DNA from: Fuerstiella sp.
GTDB lineage: Bacteria > Planctomycetota > Planctomycetia > Planctomycetales > Planctomycetaceae
Assembly (NCBI GenBank): GCA_022843805.1
Contig: JALHMY010000074.1
Location: forward strand, 1-50,512
Length of the DNA stretch: 50,512 nt
Direction: 5' to 3'
The translations under genes and the position numbers were made by a program. Position 1 is the first letter of the stretch, and each line of letters begins with the position of its first letter. Shown piece by piece: positions 26,533 through 35,229 of this stretch. A model generated the notes under the pieces. It did no database searches, was not told the DNA's origin, and worked only from the letters and a program-made list of their open reading frames with translations.

Positions 26533-26880
26533 ACGAAGCGCTGGGTGTTGGTCGTCGGCCTGTCGCTCGGCGCCATCGCAATCGGCGCGTGGTTGATGTT
26601 GGGCTAATTCCGCAGCCTGCGACTCCGCGTGGAGAACTATGCCCGGATCCGGGTCGGGATGATACAAGCCGAGATCGAGGAGTTGTTGAGCGGGCCGCCC
26701 GGCAACTACGGCTGTTACGCCCTCCAGAGCCGAGGGCGGATGTCGCCCACAAGCTTTCCTCGCAGGCGTTTGATCGCGATGCCAGCCCCAGGAGTTCATC
26801 TCGTGGAGCTTGCCGGGCCTTTGCGGCAGGCGTATCGTTGTTCATTGAAGAAGTGGGCAACCGATTTCCGAATGTCTTAA
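26533..26880 (+). pseudogene. Decayed small membrane-anchored protein, SmpA/BamE-like repeat motif
   Basis: One frame from 26533 reads a basic N-terminus and a membrane segment (KRWVLVVGLSLGAIAIGAW). It then meets an in-frame TAA at 26605-26607 and goes on as VENYARIRVGMIQAEIEELL with GPPGNYG. The second part resembles small planctomycete proteins with an SmpA/OmlA/BamE-type motif (recalled). The codon before 26533 is ATA where an ATG would be expected. After about 26710 the frame no longer looks like the family. So the gene has lost its start, gained a stop and lost its end. Its GC content is higher than the surroundings. Confidence 0.5.
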
Positions 26881-28439
26881 CTCCACAGGAATCGCCAGAC
26901 CAGATGGTGGCCCAGTGCAACAATGACAAACGTCCGCAGGAGCGTTGCGCCCTCTGATGATGACGAGGGCTCGGTGAGCAGGCGTCTGGCTCCCGTCACG
27001 AGGAACAGAACAGCTGCCACAGTGACGACCGACTGCCATCCAGCGATGGCTCCGGTCAAAGCGAGACTCTGGACAAGTGCTGACGAAGGGATCAGTGAAC
27101 AGTTCAGCATGTTTCTGGTCCAGACGGTTATCAGAGCACCGGTAACTGTTCCCACGGAGACGCCTGCGAATCCATGTAGAGCGATGTCGGCCAGCGAAAA
27201 TTCCGGAGCTTTCCAGCCATTCATGCCGCCTGGAAACACGGGCCATGCCGGAACGAGCAGCAACGTGGGAAATATAAAGGGAGCTCCCAGTGCAACGGCA
27301 AATGAAAACGCAAGGAGTCGCTTCGGAACCTGCTTGCCGTCAATCGACATCAGCAGCCAGACCAGCAGCGTGCTGAAATAGAAACAGTGGTACAGATACA
27401 GCCCAATCAGGTCCCACTTTGCATACATGATGATCCACAGCACACCGCGGTACATGTTGACTGGTCGAAACGGAAGATTGGCTCCTCCTGAGATCAGTTC
27501 CACAAAATACAGCAAAAGAAAGATACTGCCGGCGACTGCTTCCACAATGGGATACCTTGAGGAAATCTCGACGTTACAGGATCGACATCTCCCACCGAGG
27601 CCAAGCCACCCGAAGATCGGAATATTGTCTTTACCGGCGATCGCGTTTCCGCACACCGGGCACCGTGATTGCTCATACACAATTGACTTGCCGTTCGGCA
27701 TCCGCCACGCAACAACGTTCAGAAAGCTGCCGATGTTCGCTCCGAGCGCAAAGAAGCAGGCCGTCACGAGTGCCTCGCCGAAACGAAATCCTGCATGTTC
27801 GGGAAAACTCATTTGCTCCAGTTGCGGCTTTCCGGATTGCACACGTCCGACCTGATTAATCAGTTGAATCATCGGCAGGCTGAATGTCCATAGCAGCCAG
27901 ATGCAGATGATGGCGGCAAAAAGATGTCGACTGTTGGTTCGGCGAATAGATTCTTTTGTCATCCCCGCAATGAATCGAGTTCGCCAGTCCCGATAGTCGG
28001 CCAGAAGTACGATGCCCAGCATCCCGCTCCAGATCCACGGAGCGACCAGGCTGTTGCCGAGCCATACAGGGACATTCTCCACGCCGTTGATCGCAAATCC
28101 TGCGGTCGCGAGGAGAAACAAAGCGGAAATGAAGGCGGTCCAGTACTCCCCTGAGAATCCTCCCACAGATCGAAACGCGATCCACATGCCAGCCGCTGAC
28201 ATCAGCAGAGAGACCGGGTTGTGAGCAATGCCGATCGTCCAGCAGAGTGTGCCAAACATTGAATGGCAAAGCAGGCCCAGTGAGACGTACTCACCCAGGA
28301 GAGTTGATCGGAGCCATGTGCTTCGAAAGACTCCGTGTGTCGGATGATTGCTGGCGATCGGACGGTTGCTGGTAATTATTTCCGAAGGGGACGAGTTAAA
28401 ACTCGGCGGAAGATTCGATGCCGCAGCAGGCGAATTCAT
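26877..28439 (-). CDS. Prepilin peptidase (A24) with long N-terminal membrane extension
   Basis: Type IV prepilin peptidases cut and methylate prepilins or pseudopilins at the inner membrane. This 520-residue protein carries the N-methylation domain with the zinc tetrad CPVC and CRSC, between GANIGSFLNVVAWRMP and SSRYPIVEAVAG. The peptidase part follows, with a first aspartate in SIDGKQVPKRL. The second aspartate motif is degenerate: SLADIALHGFAG stands where GxGD with a following Lys is usual. About 220 residues before the methylation domain form several extra membrane helices (GLLCHSMFGTLCWTIGIA, WTAFISALFLLATAGFA, IICIWLLWTFSLPMIQL), making it about twice the family's usual length. The ATG at 28439 has GGAA upstream; a longer frame to 28529 is less likely. 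No pilin gene is in this window. Confidence 0.88.
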   Translation of the reverse strand: MNSPAAASNLPPSFNSSPSEIITSNRPIASNHPTHGVFRSTWLRSTLLGEYVSLGLLCHSMFGTLCWTIGIAHNPVSLLMSAAGMWIAFRSVGGFSGEYWTAFISALFLLATAGFAINGVENVPVWLGNSLVAPWIWSGMLGIVLLADYRDWRTRFIAGMTKESIRRTNSRHLFAAIICIWLLWTFSLPMIQLINQVGRVQSGKPQLEQMSFPEHAGFRFGEALVTACFFALGANIGSFLNVVAWRMPNGKSIVYEQSRCPVCGNAIAGKDNIPIFGWLGLGGRCRSCNVEISSRYPIVEAVAGSIFLLLYFVELISGGANLPFRPVNMYRGVLWIIMYAKWDLIGLYLYHCFYFSTLLVWLLMSIDGKQVPKRLLAFSFAVALGAPFIFPTLLLVPAWPVFPGGMNGWKAPEFSLADIALHGFAGVSVGTVTGALITVWTRNMLNCSLIPSSALVQSLALTGAIAGWQSVVTVAAVLFLVTGARRLLTEPSSSSEGATLLRTFVIVALGHHLVWRFLWS

Positions 28440-28587
28440 GGGGCAGGTTCCATTGCCGTCGCGGAACTGTGCTTTATGCAAAGCAGTCGCGAAGCATTTG
28501 TGGGACTGGGAAGTGTCGGCATATCCCATTAAGGTGGAATTGGTCTATGCCGCACCGAAGAACATCAGTCGAAATCGCAGGAACTGT

Positions 28588-29028
28588 TCAGCCTGCCGGC
28601 GGGGCGCGACATTGCGGCGGATAGCCGAATCCCAGCATTGGATCCGCACATTCGGCCCGAGCCAGCGTCGCAGACTGTTCATATGCCTTTGGAATCGTGA
28701 CCACTGCGGTCAGTGTTCCCGCGGCAGTGATTACCTGACAGACGGAGCAGTTTTTGCAGTCGTGAGGTTTGGGAAGTTCCGCTGGCGGCTGCTCATTATC
28801 GTGGCAATTTCCATCCTGCGTTTTGACGTGACTGCAGGACCGGCAGCCCGAATGACGGCTGTGAAGAACCTCTGTGCGCGATCGAACCGGAGCGTATGTC
28901 TCCCCATTTTGAAAATGGTGACAATACGAACATTCAGGCGCAACATGAATCCGGTGAGCAACTGACAGAAAAACGAGTTGCCACAGGATCAGCAAAAAAT
29001 TGAAAATCTTACAGCAATGCAGATGCAT
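28588..29028 (-). CDS. Cys/His-rich secreted small protein, DUF2946-like
   Basis: The 146-residue product starts with a hydrophobic signal (FNFLLILWQLVFLSVAH) and then has many Cys and His in pairs: CSYCHHF, CRSCSHV, CKNCSVC. A hydrophobic segment follows (VITAAGTLTAVVTI) and the end is CRAPPAG, reminiscent of DUF2946 proteins, which often end in a similar R-x-PP motif (recalled). This suggests a metal-binding exported or membrane protein. The ATG at 29028 has no strong ribosome binding site. The gene lies 148 bp upstream of the prepilin peptidase start on the same strand. Family assignment is tentative. Confidence 0.6.
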   Translation of the reverse strand: MHLHCCKIFNFLLILWQLVFLSVAHRIHVAPECSYCHHFQNGETYAPVRSRTEVLHSRHSGCRSCSHVKTQDGNCHDNEQPPAELPKPHDCKNCSVCQVITAAGTLTAVVTIPKAYEQSATLARAECADPMLGFGYPPQCRAPPAG

Positions 29029-29315
29029 GCTTAATGGGCCATTGGATTTTTAAGTCATCCGAGCCCGACCAGTGCGGGAGATTGTCGCACATATTCGATT
29101 CAAGTCAATGGCGGCTCCGGCACGGAGCCCAGGTGCAGAGGCTCAACAGAGCCGACAGTTCACTTTGAAGCAGTCATCATTTCTGCCGTTCAGCGGCACG
29201 TTCGCTAAACTGGCAGAAACTGCTCGGACTGCCGACTGCTCGGACTGCCGAGGGCAGCCGACGAGTGCTGCGGATTGCCTGGTTCCGGCATATGGACCAC
29301 AAACAGCCAAACTGA

Positions 29316-29603
29316 TCAGCCGCGAAACGCTGTGGCGCGGGACTGCTGCATTTCAAATACGAACTGCATAATGTCGTACGCAGTCAGTTCACACAGCAGT
29401 CTCGTAACCTTTGCATGAGTTGCGTCGTCGAGCAGTGCTTCAACTTCCTTCATCAGATCGACCAGCCGAGCTTCCTGATCAGAAATCTCCTGTTCTGTGA
29501 TTACCCCGTCCGAGAAGGCTCGTGCGAATGTTTCCAGCTTCTTCGTATAATCATCAATCAGGGGTTCATTCGTGTCCTGATCAATCCAGCTCTTGCGTGC
29601 CAT
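29316..29603 (-). CDS. Conserved small helical protein of the PspA/AAA gene group
   Basis: This 95-residue acidic protein begins MARKSWIDQDTNEPLIDDY and is helical throughout (FSDGVITEQEISDQEARLVD, LLDDATHAKVTRLLCELTAY). I recall similar planctomycete proteins of unknown function near AAA ATPase genes, but have no named family. The ATG at 29603 has AGGAGTG about 8 nt upstream and is better than the one at 29627. It lies 207 bp downstream of the AAA ATPase gene on the same strand, so it may belong to the same transcript or have its own promoter. No membrane segment is seen. Confidence 0.82.
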   Translation of the reverse strand: MARKSWIDQDTNEPLIDDYTKKLETFARAFSDGVITEQEISDQEARLVDLMKEVEALLDDATHAKVTRLLCELTAYDIMQFVFEMQQSRATAFRG

Positions 29604-29810
29604 CGACAAATCACTCCTGTGCAACAAACTAAAAAACTGACAGTCGCGTCAGGATACTCGGGAAAGCGGCTGATAACAGTGTGGTTTTCCTGAATTTTTT
29701 CACAAAATCTACGGGTGAGTCCGATTAGGTACCTGGAGACATGTGCCTACTGGTTTTCCGCCAGTGGAATCCATCGCCAGCTGGAACCCGGTCTGCGAAT
29801 ACCACTGAAC

Positions 29811-31697
29811 CTACATTTGTTCGATCATATTCCGCATGCGGGACAACTCCTGCTGTAGTCGACTTCTGCCGTCCGCCGATTGCAGAACCTTTCGCCATTC
29901 ATCATTCAGGAAATCCATTTGAGTGCATTCAAGAACTGCCGCTAATTCCTGCATGTCCTTCTCAACACCCTGGGCAGATGGAATAAATTGTTCCAGCGAA
30001 GTGTTAATATCCTGTTCAGTGAGAGCCGATCGCTTATCCAGCAGAGCGAGTCGTCGAGCTGTCAGGACGACACTTTCAATATCTGCTCCGCTCAGCTGCT
30101 TGTGTCGAGCATCCAGTTTCAGCGACTGAAGGTCCACGGTGACGCCGTTTTTGCGAGCCATGATTCGGAACATGTCACGAATTTCTGCTTCATCCTCGGG
30201 ATAAAACAGTGGAATATGCACTTCTGCCCTGCCCTGGCGTTTCAGGTCGATGGGCAAAAGATCGGGGCGGCATGTCAGAAGCATCCACATGATCTGACCG
30301 CGATACCGGGTATCCCCCATTTGCTGAGCAATCATCGAGAAGATTCGTCCGCTGGTGCCCGAATCACCTTCCTGATTTCGATCTCCCAGAGCTGCATCAG
30401 CTTCGTCGATAACAACGACGACCGGGCCGAGGCTTCTCAGAACCGTGAGCACTCGCTGCAGGTTTCCTTCGGTTTCTCCTACGTACTTTGAACGAAAGTT
30501 CTTTAGTTTTACGCAGGGAATACCAATCGAACCCGCATAACATTCTGCCAGAAACGTCTTTCCGGTACCGACCGCTCCGCAGATCAGGTAGCCCATCGGG
30601 GCCGCATCGGAATTTCCCTGTGAAATCAGTTTTGCATCATCGCTCAGCCGACGGCAGGCCGCCTGATGTCCCACGACAAGGTCCAGAGTGTGTTTCGGCT
30701 CGACGAACTCAAGAAATCCTCCACACTGGCGTTCAATCGCCGTCTTTTTTAGCTGCCGGAAACGTTTGGCGGTGACGCCGCCGGATCGAGCTGCCTCGGC
30801 GAGCAGATGGTCCAGACTCAGCAGGCTCAGTCCGTTGGAATTACTGACCAGCTGAGTACCATCCAGAAGCTCGTCTGTCACCGCCGGAGTCGCAGCAGTA
30901 GAAGCGGGAGTCGCGGCAGTTCCGGTCGCACCGGCGATGTTTTTTGACGAGCCATTTTCAGCAGGCGGCTTCGAGGATTTCGACTCGGTCTTCATGCTGG
31001 CCAGTCGCAGATTCACAAACCGTTCACGCGTATTCTTATCCGGCATCGGTATTTCGATCGCCGTAATATATGGGCTGGAAGTCAGCCGCTCGTGAACCTC
31101 TGAGAGTCCCTCGCTGATCAGGCAGAAAGCCATGTTGACTCGGCGGATATAGGGATTGCGAGCCCAGTCAAGGAATCGAACCACGCGTGAAGCAATGCGC
31201 CCCGAGATTTGCACGGGATCGCCGGGAGGTACCATATACTGACCAAAGTCAAAGACAACGGCCAGCCGTTTTTTCTTCTGAGGATCATCGATCAGCAGGA
31301 ACCTCTCGATCATCTGGTCCAGTGACAGCAGAATGTTGTCCGGATCACGCGACCATTCACGATAGGTTCCGAACAGTCCTGTCAGTTCCCGCATCATCTC
31401 CTGGTGTCGTTCCGGCTGGTTTCGTCCAGCCAGAACCTGCATGCCTCGGCTGAGATTATGTTCGATAACAAGATCCCAGCGCCCGAAAAGGTACTCACCG
31501 AGAAACTCCGTCAGACTTAGAAATTCCGTCTGACCGTCCTTTTCGCAGGCCACCAGATCATGGACGTTTCCGTGCAGAATGAAGAAGCAGGATGTTCCCG
31601 CAAAATAGGTTTCAGCCAGCTGTCGAGCCCAGGCCGGGTACCAGCGTGGCAGTTCCCCGGATGATGCGAGCTGCGACGAATCCGTGGTCGAAACCAT
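29811..31697 (-). CDS. AAA-family ATPase linked to PspA
   Basis: The 628-residue protein has two ATPase-like halves. The first (about 20-235) has no P-loop but keeps a Walker-B-like strand, KRLAVVFDFGQ, and may be inactive. A Ser/Thr/Ala-rich linker lies at about 240-275. The second half is a true AAA module: P-loop GAVGTGKT at 374-381, Walker B VVVVIDEAD at 426-434, and an LLTCRPDLLPIDLKRQGR stretch as in the second region of homology. The C-terminus (540-628) is a helical lid. The ATG at 31697 has AAGGA 9 nt upstream. It starts 32 bp after the PspA gene, so they are one operon. AAA proteins next to PspA often remodel the ESCRT-III-like PspA polymer; that role here is inference. Confidence 0.92.
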   Translation of the reverse strand: MVSTTDSSQLASSGELPRWYPAWARQLAETYFAGTSCFFILHGNVHDLVACEKDGQTEFLSLTEFLGEYLFGRWDLVIEHNLSRGMQVLAGRNQPERHQEMMRELTGLFGTYREWSRDPDNILLSLDQMIERFLLIDDPQKKKRLAVVFDFGQYMVPPGDPVQISGRIASRVVRFLDWARNPYIRRVNMAFCLISEGLSEVHERLTSSPYITAIEIPMPDKNTRERFVNLRLASMKTESKSSKPPAENGSSKNIAGATGTAATPASTAATPAVTDELLDGTQLVSNSNGLSLLSLDHLLAEAARSGGVTAKRFRQLKKTAIERQCGGFLEFVEPKHTLDLVVGHQAACRRLSDDAKLISQGNSDAAPMGYLICGAVGTGKTFLAECYAGSIGIPCVKLKNFRSKYVGETEGNLQRVLTVLRSLGPVVVVIDEADAALGDRNQEGDSGTSGRIFSMIAQQMGDTRYRGQIMWMLLTCRPDLLPIDLKRQGRAEVHIPLFYPEDEAEIRDMFRIMARKNGVTVDLQSLKLDARHKQLSGADIESVVLTARRLALLDKRSALTEQDINTSLEQFIPSAQGVEKDMQELAAVLECTQMDFLNDEWRKVLQSADGRSRLQQELSRMRNMIEQM

Positions 31698-31729
31698 ATT
31701 GTTGATCCTTTACGATCGAATGGGAATGC

Positions 31730-32479
31730 TCAGTGAGTTTCTGTCACTCGACCGGATGGACCAAGTTCCTTTTGTTCCTGGCTGACGCCGGTGGTCTGGG
31801 GTGTAATCATCCCCATGTCCATCTCGAACTGTCTCAGCGCATCACTGGCCATGGCAGATTCAGCCGCCGATTCTCTTTCAATCTGCTCGATGCCCTGTTC
31901 GGAAAGGTCCGCTGCCACACGAGCTTTGCCACGATTCTTATTGATCTGATCCTGCAGCACCTGTTCGATTTGTCCAAGATCTGACGTGACATCAAAGTTG
32001 AAGGTACCAGCCAGCTCAGAGAGTTCCGCTTCGGCACGACTCATTTTCAGTTCAGCGTCGTACTTATGCATTTTCTCTTTGATCTCACCCACTTTCTTTG
32101 TGGCGTTTTTGATCTTCATCAGGTTGTTTTCATACGCCTTTTCATGCATCTGCAGCTGAGCGATATTTTCGTTCAGTTCGTTCTTTGCCTTCTGCAGTTC
32201 CAGTGCAAACTTTGCGGCCGTTTCACGGTCCCCCGCCTGCAGATATGCTTTGACGCGGCCTTCCAGCTGGGCCACATGCTTTTTGTCGTTGGCCACCTGA
32301 TTGTAGACTCGTTCCACAAGTGCACGGTACAGAGCCAGGCCTTCCTTGCCACTCTTCAGCTGTTCGATCGACTGATCGTACTCATACTGCATCTGAGCGA
32401 TCGGGTCGGCCGTCCAGAAAAAATTTGCCAGCTTGTTCATTTGAGCTCTAAAGCTGCGCCAGATCTTTCCAACGATCAT
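31730..32479 (-). CDS. PspA/IM30 (ESCRT-III-like) family protein
   Basis: The 249-residue protein is almost entirely coiled coil, as in PspA/Vipp1, which coat and stabilise stressed membranes. The N-terminal stretch IWRSFRAQMNKLANFFWTAD gives an amphipathic helix. Typical blocks follow: DPIAQMQYEYDQSIEQLKSG, VAQLEGRVKAYLQAGDRETA and LQKAKNELNENIAQLQMHEK. The last 40 residues are less ordered. The ATG at 32479 has AGGGA about 9 nt upstream. It is the first gene of an operon with an AAA ATPase and perhaps the 95-residue gene. The usual PspF/PspBC regulators of enterobacteria are not present here, so regulation must differ. Confidence 0.92.
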   Translation of the reverse strand: MIVGKIWRSFRAQMNKLANFFWTADPIAQMQYEYDQSIEQLKSGKEGLALYRALVERVYNQVANDKKHVAQLEGRVKAYLQAGDRETAAKFALELQKAKNELNENIAQLQMHEKAYENNLMKIKNATKKVGEIKEKMHKYDAELKMSRAEAELSELAGTFNFDVTSDLGQIEQVLQDQINKNRGKARVAADLSEQGIEQIERESAAESAMASDALRQFEMDMGMITPQTTGVSQEQKELGPSGRVTETH

Positions 32480-32719
32480 GAGTATTTTCCCTGTTGACGA
32501 ATCGATTTTCCGATTTATTGAGACAGCGTGACGAGATGAGAGAGGACGCTGATTCGGACAGAACGCTGACTTTGGACGTCCGGATCATAACAGCAGCCCG
32601 TTTTGGGCGTAATTCTCTCATTCACTCTGTTTTCAGTCACTATGTATAGTCCACCCGCCAATTGTACTCAACCAAACTGCAATTCCCTTCCGCGGATTTC
32701 AAAGCACGTCACGATCGGG

Positions 32720-33466
32720 TCAGGAATTCAGCTGGCCCAGGATTTCGTTAAGTCTTTCACCCAGCCGCTGCAGAACGGGCATTGGAATCGTATGCGGACC
32801 GTTGAACTCACAGAATTCGACAGAGAATCCGCTGCCTGTCAGCAATGCCTGCAGCTGCTGAGCGGGAACGAGCGGCAAAATGGGGTCCTGACGGCCGTGA
32901 GATTGAAGTACCTGACAGCCAGGGTGCGATTCTGCAAGTTTTTGCCATTCATCCCGGCAAAGTAACGTGCCCGAAAAGACGGCCAGAAGCGCGGGGCTGA
33001 CCTGACTTCGAAGTACCAGATTTGTGCTGACCATTGCGCCCTGCGAAAAGCCGCCAATGACGGTTCGCGAATCGTCGAGCCCGAAGCGTCGCTGAAGTTC
33101 GCGAGTTGTTTCCATCAGTTGCCCGGTCGCATTCGCCATTCCCTCCGGTTCAAGTCTGGTTAGCTGGTCGAAATTACGAGTCTGATTGATCTCTGCCAGT
33201 TTAGCCATGTTAATGGGCCACCAGGCACGGCCGCCCGGCATTCCTGACGGACCAAGATCGACCGGAGCACCGGGGAACACAAACTGGCATCCCTGTTCAA
33301 TCAATTCACTGAAGTCAATCAGAAATGGAGCGAAATCGATCAGATCTTCAGCCGATGCACCAAACCCGTGATTCAATATCACAAGCAGTCGCGGTGACAT
33401 GCCAGAGGGAAGATTACTGACAAGGCAGCAATCCAGCGGACCAATTTTTTGTCTTGAAAGATTCAT
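32720..33466 (-). CDS. Alpha/beta hydrolase, phospholipase/carboxylesterase family
   Basis: The 248-residue enzyme has the alpha/beta hydrolase fold of the carboxylesterase/acyl-protein thioesterase (Abhydrolase_2) family. Visible features are the oxyanion region VILNHGFGASAEDL, the nucleophile elbow GGFSQGAM, the acid-region motif SHGRQDPILPL, and the catalytic histidine in GPHTIPM. These make a Ser-Asp-His triad. The start at 33466 is an ATG without an obvious ribosome binding site. It has no signal peptide and is likely cytosolic. It is divergent from the ThuA-like gene, sharing a 213-bp upstream region with it. The natural substrate is unknown. Confidence 0.92.
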   Translation of the reverse strand: MNLSRQKIGPLDCCLVSNLPSGMSPRLLVILNHGFGASAEDLIDFAPFLIDFSELIEQGCQFVFPGAPVDLGPSGMPGGRAWWPINMAKLAEINQTRNFDQLTRLEPEGMANATGQLMETTRELQRRFGLDDSRTVIGGFSQGAMVSTNLVLRSQVSPALLAVFSGTLLCRDEWQKLAESHPGCQVLQSHGRQDPILPLVPAQQLQALLTGSGFSVEFCEFNGPHTIPMPVLQRLGERLNEILGQLNS

Positions 33467-33679
33467 ATCGACGGTCGAATCACAATGTCAGAATCTGTAA
33501 CGGGATGATTTGCCAGAGTCAGCCAACGTCGGGACATTAAGGAACTGATCGCTCGATTGCCAGACTGTGATGCATTCTGGTACGGTTAAATACTCAGATG
33601 CGACAAAAACGGCCATCATGCTGTGGGTGATGAGCAGTGTGATGAGCATTACGCAGGGGACACTGAAAGGAAACTGACC

Positions 33680-34591
33680 ATGATTCGCAAGCCACTTCAG
33701 GCCTTCATTGGATTTTTTCTGCTGGCAGCAGGTTTTCTGCTTCAGACCGGCTTGTCGGTCCAGTCGGCCGAGCCACTCCGGGCACTGATTGTTGATGGCC
33801 AGAATAATCATCAGGTCTGGCCTGTAACCACTCAGATGATGAAGAAGTATCTGGAGCAGACGATGCTGTTTCAGGTTGATATTGCCACCACAAAACCGAA
33901 GGGGACCGATCCCGATTTCCATCCGGATTTTTCTCAGTATGCGGTGGTGGTGTCCAACTACAACGGAGCTGCATGGCCAGCGGAAACTCAGAAGGCACTT
34001 GCCAGTTATGTACGTGAAGGTGGCGGATTCGTCATTGTTCATGCGGCCAACAATTCGTTTGCTGAATGGCCCGAGTACAACCAGATGATTGGTTTGGGCG
34101 GCTGGGGCGGACGCAATGAAAAAAGCGGCCCGTATCTGTATACCAATGCTCAGGGTGATCTCATCCGGGATACATCAGCAGGCAGCGGTGGCCATCATGG
34201 TACTCAGCATGAGTTCTCCGTTGTGATACGCGATCGGGAGCATCCTGTGACAAAAGGCATGCCACTCGAATGGCTGCACACCAAAGATGAGCTCTACGAT
34301 AAGCTCCGTGGCCCGGCCGTGAATATGCATGTACTGGCAACCTCATGGGCTGATCCGGCTCAGGGTGGATCAGATCGACATGAGCCAATGATCTTCACTG
34401 TTTCGTTTGGCAAAGGGCGAGTGTTTCACACGCCGATGGGCCATGCGGATTATTCACAGGAGTGTGTGGGATTCATTACGACATTTCAGCGAGGAACGGA
34501 ATGGGCCGCCACCGGCAAAGTGACGATTCCGGTACCGGACGACTTTCCCACGGCGGCAAAAACCAGCAGCCGCAAATGGTCGGCTCCCTGA
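33680..34591 (+). CDS. Exported ThuA-domain protein
   Basis: The 303-residue protein has a signal peptide (KPLQAFIGFFLLAAGFLL, cleavage probably after VQSAE or nearby). It continues with a ThuA domain, a class I glutamine amidotransferase-like fold found in trehalose-utilisation proteins. Family features include ALIVDGQNNHQVWPVTTQ near the mature start, YAVVVSNYNGAAWP, REGGGFVIVHAANNSF, and the histidine-rich SAGSGGHHGTQHEF. Near the end, RVFHTPMGHADYSQ is also typical. Such proteins are numerous in planctomycetes and are thought to act on sugars, but the reaction is not established. The ATG at 33680 was chosen because AAAGGAAA lies upstream and the signal peptide starts there. Confidence 0.9.
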   Translation: MIRKPLQAFIGFFLLAAGFLLQTGLSVQSAEPLRALIVDGQNNHQVWPVTTQMMKKYLEQTMLFQVDIATTKPKGTDPDFHPDFSQYAVVVSNYNGAAWPAETQKALASYVREGGGFVIVHAANNSFAEWPEYNQMIGLGGWGGRNEKSGPYLYTNAQGDLIRDTSAGSGGHHGTQHEFSVVIRDREHPVTKGMPLEWLHTKDELYDKLRGPAVNMHVLATSWADPAQGGSDRHEPMIFTVSFGKGRVFHTPMGHADYSQECVGFITTFQRGTEWAATGKVTIPVPDDFPTAAKTSSRKWSAP

Positions 34592-34609
34592 ACTCGGATA
34601 CGGGATTTC

Positions 34610-34667
34610 ACAACAACGCCGCCGCGACAGCGGCTTACCTGAATAAAAAAATGCACCCGAGTTGCCG
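34610..34667 (+). repeat. 58-bp dispersed repeat, copy 2
   Basis: This copy matches 26274-26331 in the same orientation. Its GCCGC/GCGGC hairpin (34621-34634) lies shortly after the ThuA stop codon, so in this place it might also affect transcript ends. Confidence 0.75.
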
Positions 34668-34756
34668 ATCGGGTGTTTACTATAGTCAGAGTCATTTGGC
34701 GGCAGGCAGTTGATTTTGGCTGTTATGTTGCGACGTGCTGCGGAGACATTAACGAA

Positions 34757-35140
34757 ATGTGGAAATGCCCCAGCTGCAAAGAGCTCATTCAGGATGGTTT
34801 CGACGAGTGTTGGAATTGCGGCACCCATGCGGATGGCACGCAGAATCCCTCGTTCTCGCGTGACCCCGATGCCCCAAACGCGCCGGATCAATCGAAAGAT
34901 CCAATTGCTCGGCCTTCAGTGACCATTCCTGTTCGCAATGGAATTGCCTACTCGTTATTCGCGGACTTCGCACTTCTCATAGGCCAGGGTTGCGCGATGA
35001 TTGGCTGTGTTTGTGCGATTATCTACGGCGTGCTATGCATGCGTGCAGACGATCTGATTGGGTTTATTTTGCTTGCCCCACTGTCATTTTGTCTGGCACT
35101 GGCCAATTTCGTGGTCTTTTCCAGAGTACGCCGTTTGTGA
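34757..35140 (+). CDS. Zinc-ribbon membrane protein
   Basis: The 127-residue protein begins with a zinc ribbon, CPSC at 4-7 and CWNC about 10 residues later (MWKCPSCKELIQDGFDECWN). A polar, Pro/Asp-rich linker follows (DPDAPNAPDQSKDP). Two hydrophobic segments close the protein (FADFALLIGQGCAMIGCVC and LIGFILLAPLSFCLALANF). A metal-bound cytoplasmic head on a membrane hairpin is a common planctomycete design of unknown function. The ATG at 34757 was chosen because it places the zinc ribbon at the N-terminus and has GGAG 11 nt upstream; the frame extends to 34673 without support. Confidence 0.8.
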   Translation: MWKCPSCKELIQDGFDECWNCGTHADGTQNPSFSRDPDAPNAPDQSKDPIARPSVTIPVRNGIAYSLFADFALLIGQGCAMIGCVCAIIYGVLCMRADDLIGFILLAPLSFCLALANFVVFSRVRRL

Positions 35141-35174
35141 GGGGACTGACCCGCTGGTCAAAACAACACAGGAT

Positions 35175-35203
35175 GGCTTTGCCCCCGTGGCGTGGGCAAA
35201 GCC
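35175..35203. repeat. Perfect 10-bp inverted repeat
   Basis: GGCTTTGCCC (35175-35184) pairs perfectly with GGGCAAAGCC (35194-35203) around a 9-nt loop. It lies 35 bp after the zinc-ribbon gene and could act as a transcript-end hairpin, though no T-run follows. Confidence 0.6.
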
Positions 35204-35229
35204 GCAGTCTTCGCCTGCGGCCGACGGCG

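Noticed and set aside
26457..26957. Plus-strand open frame of 166 codons
   Set aside because: It runs through the decayed gene in another phase and into the end of the prepilin peptidase gene; Arg/Pro-rich composition is that of a shadow frame.
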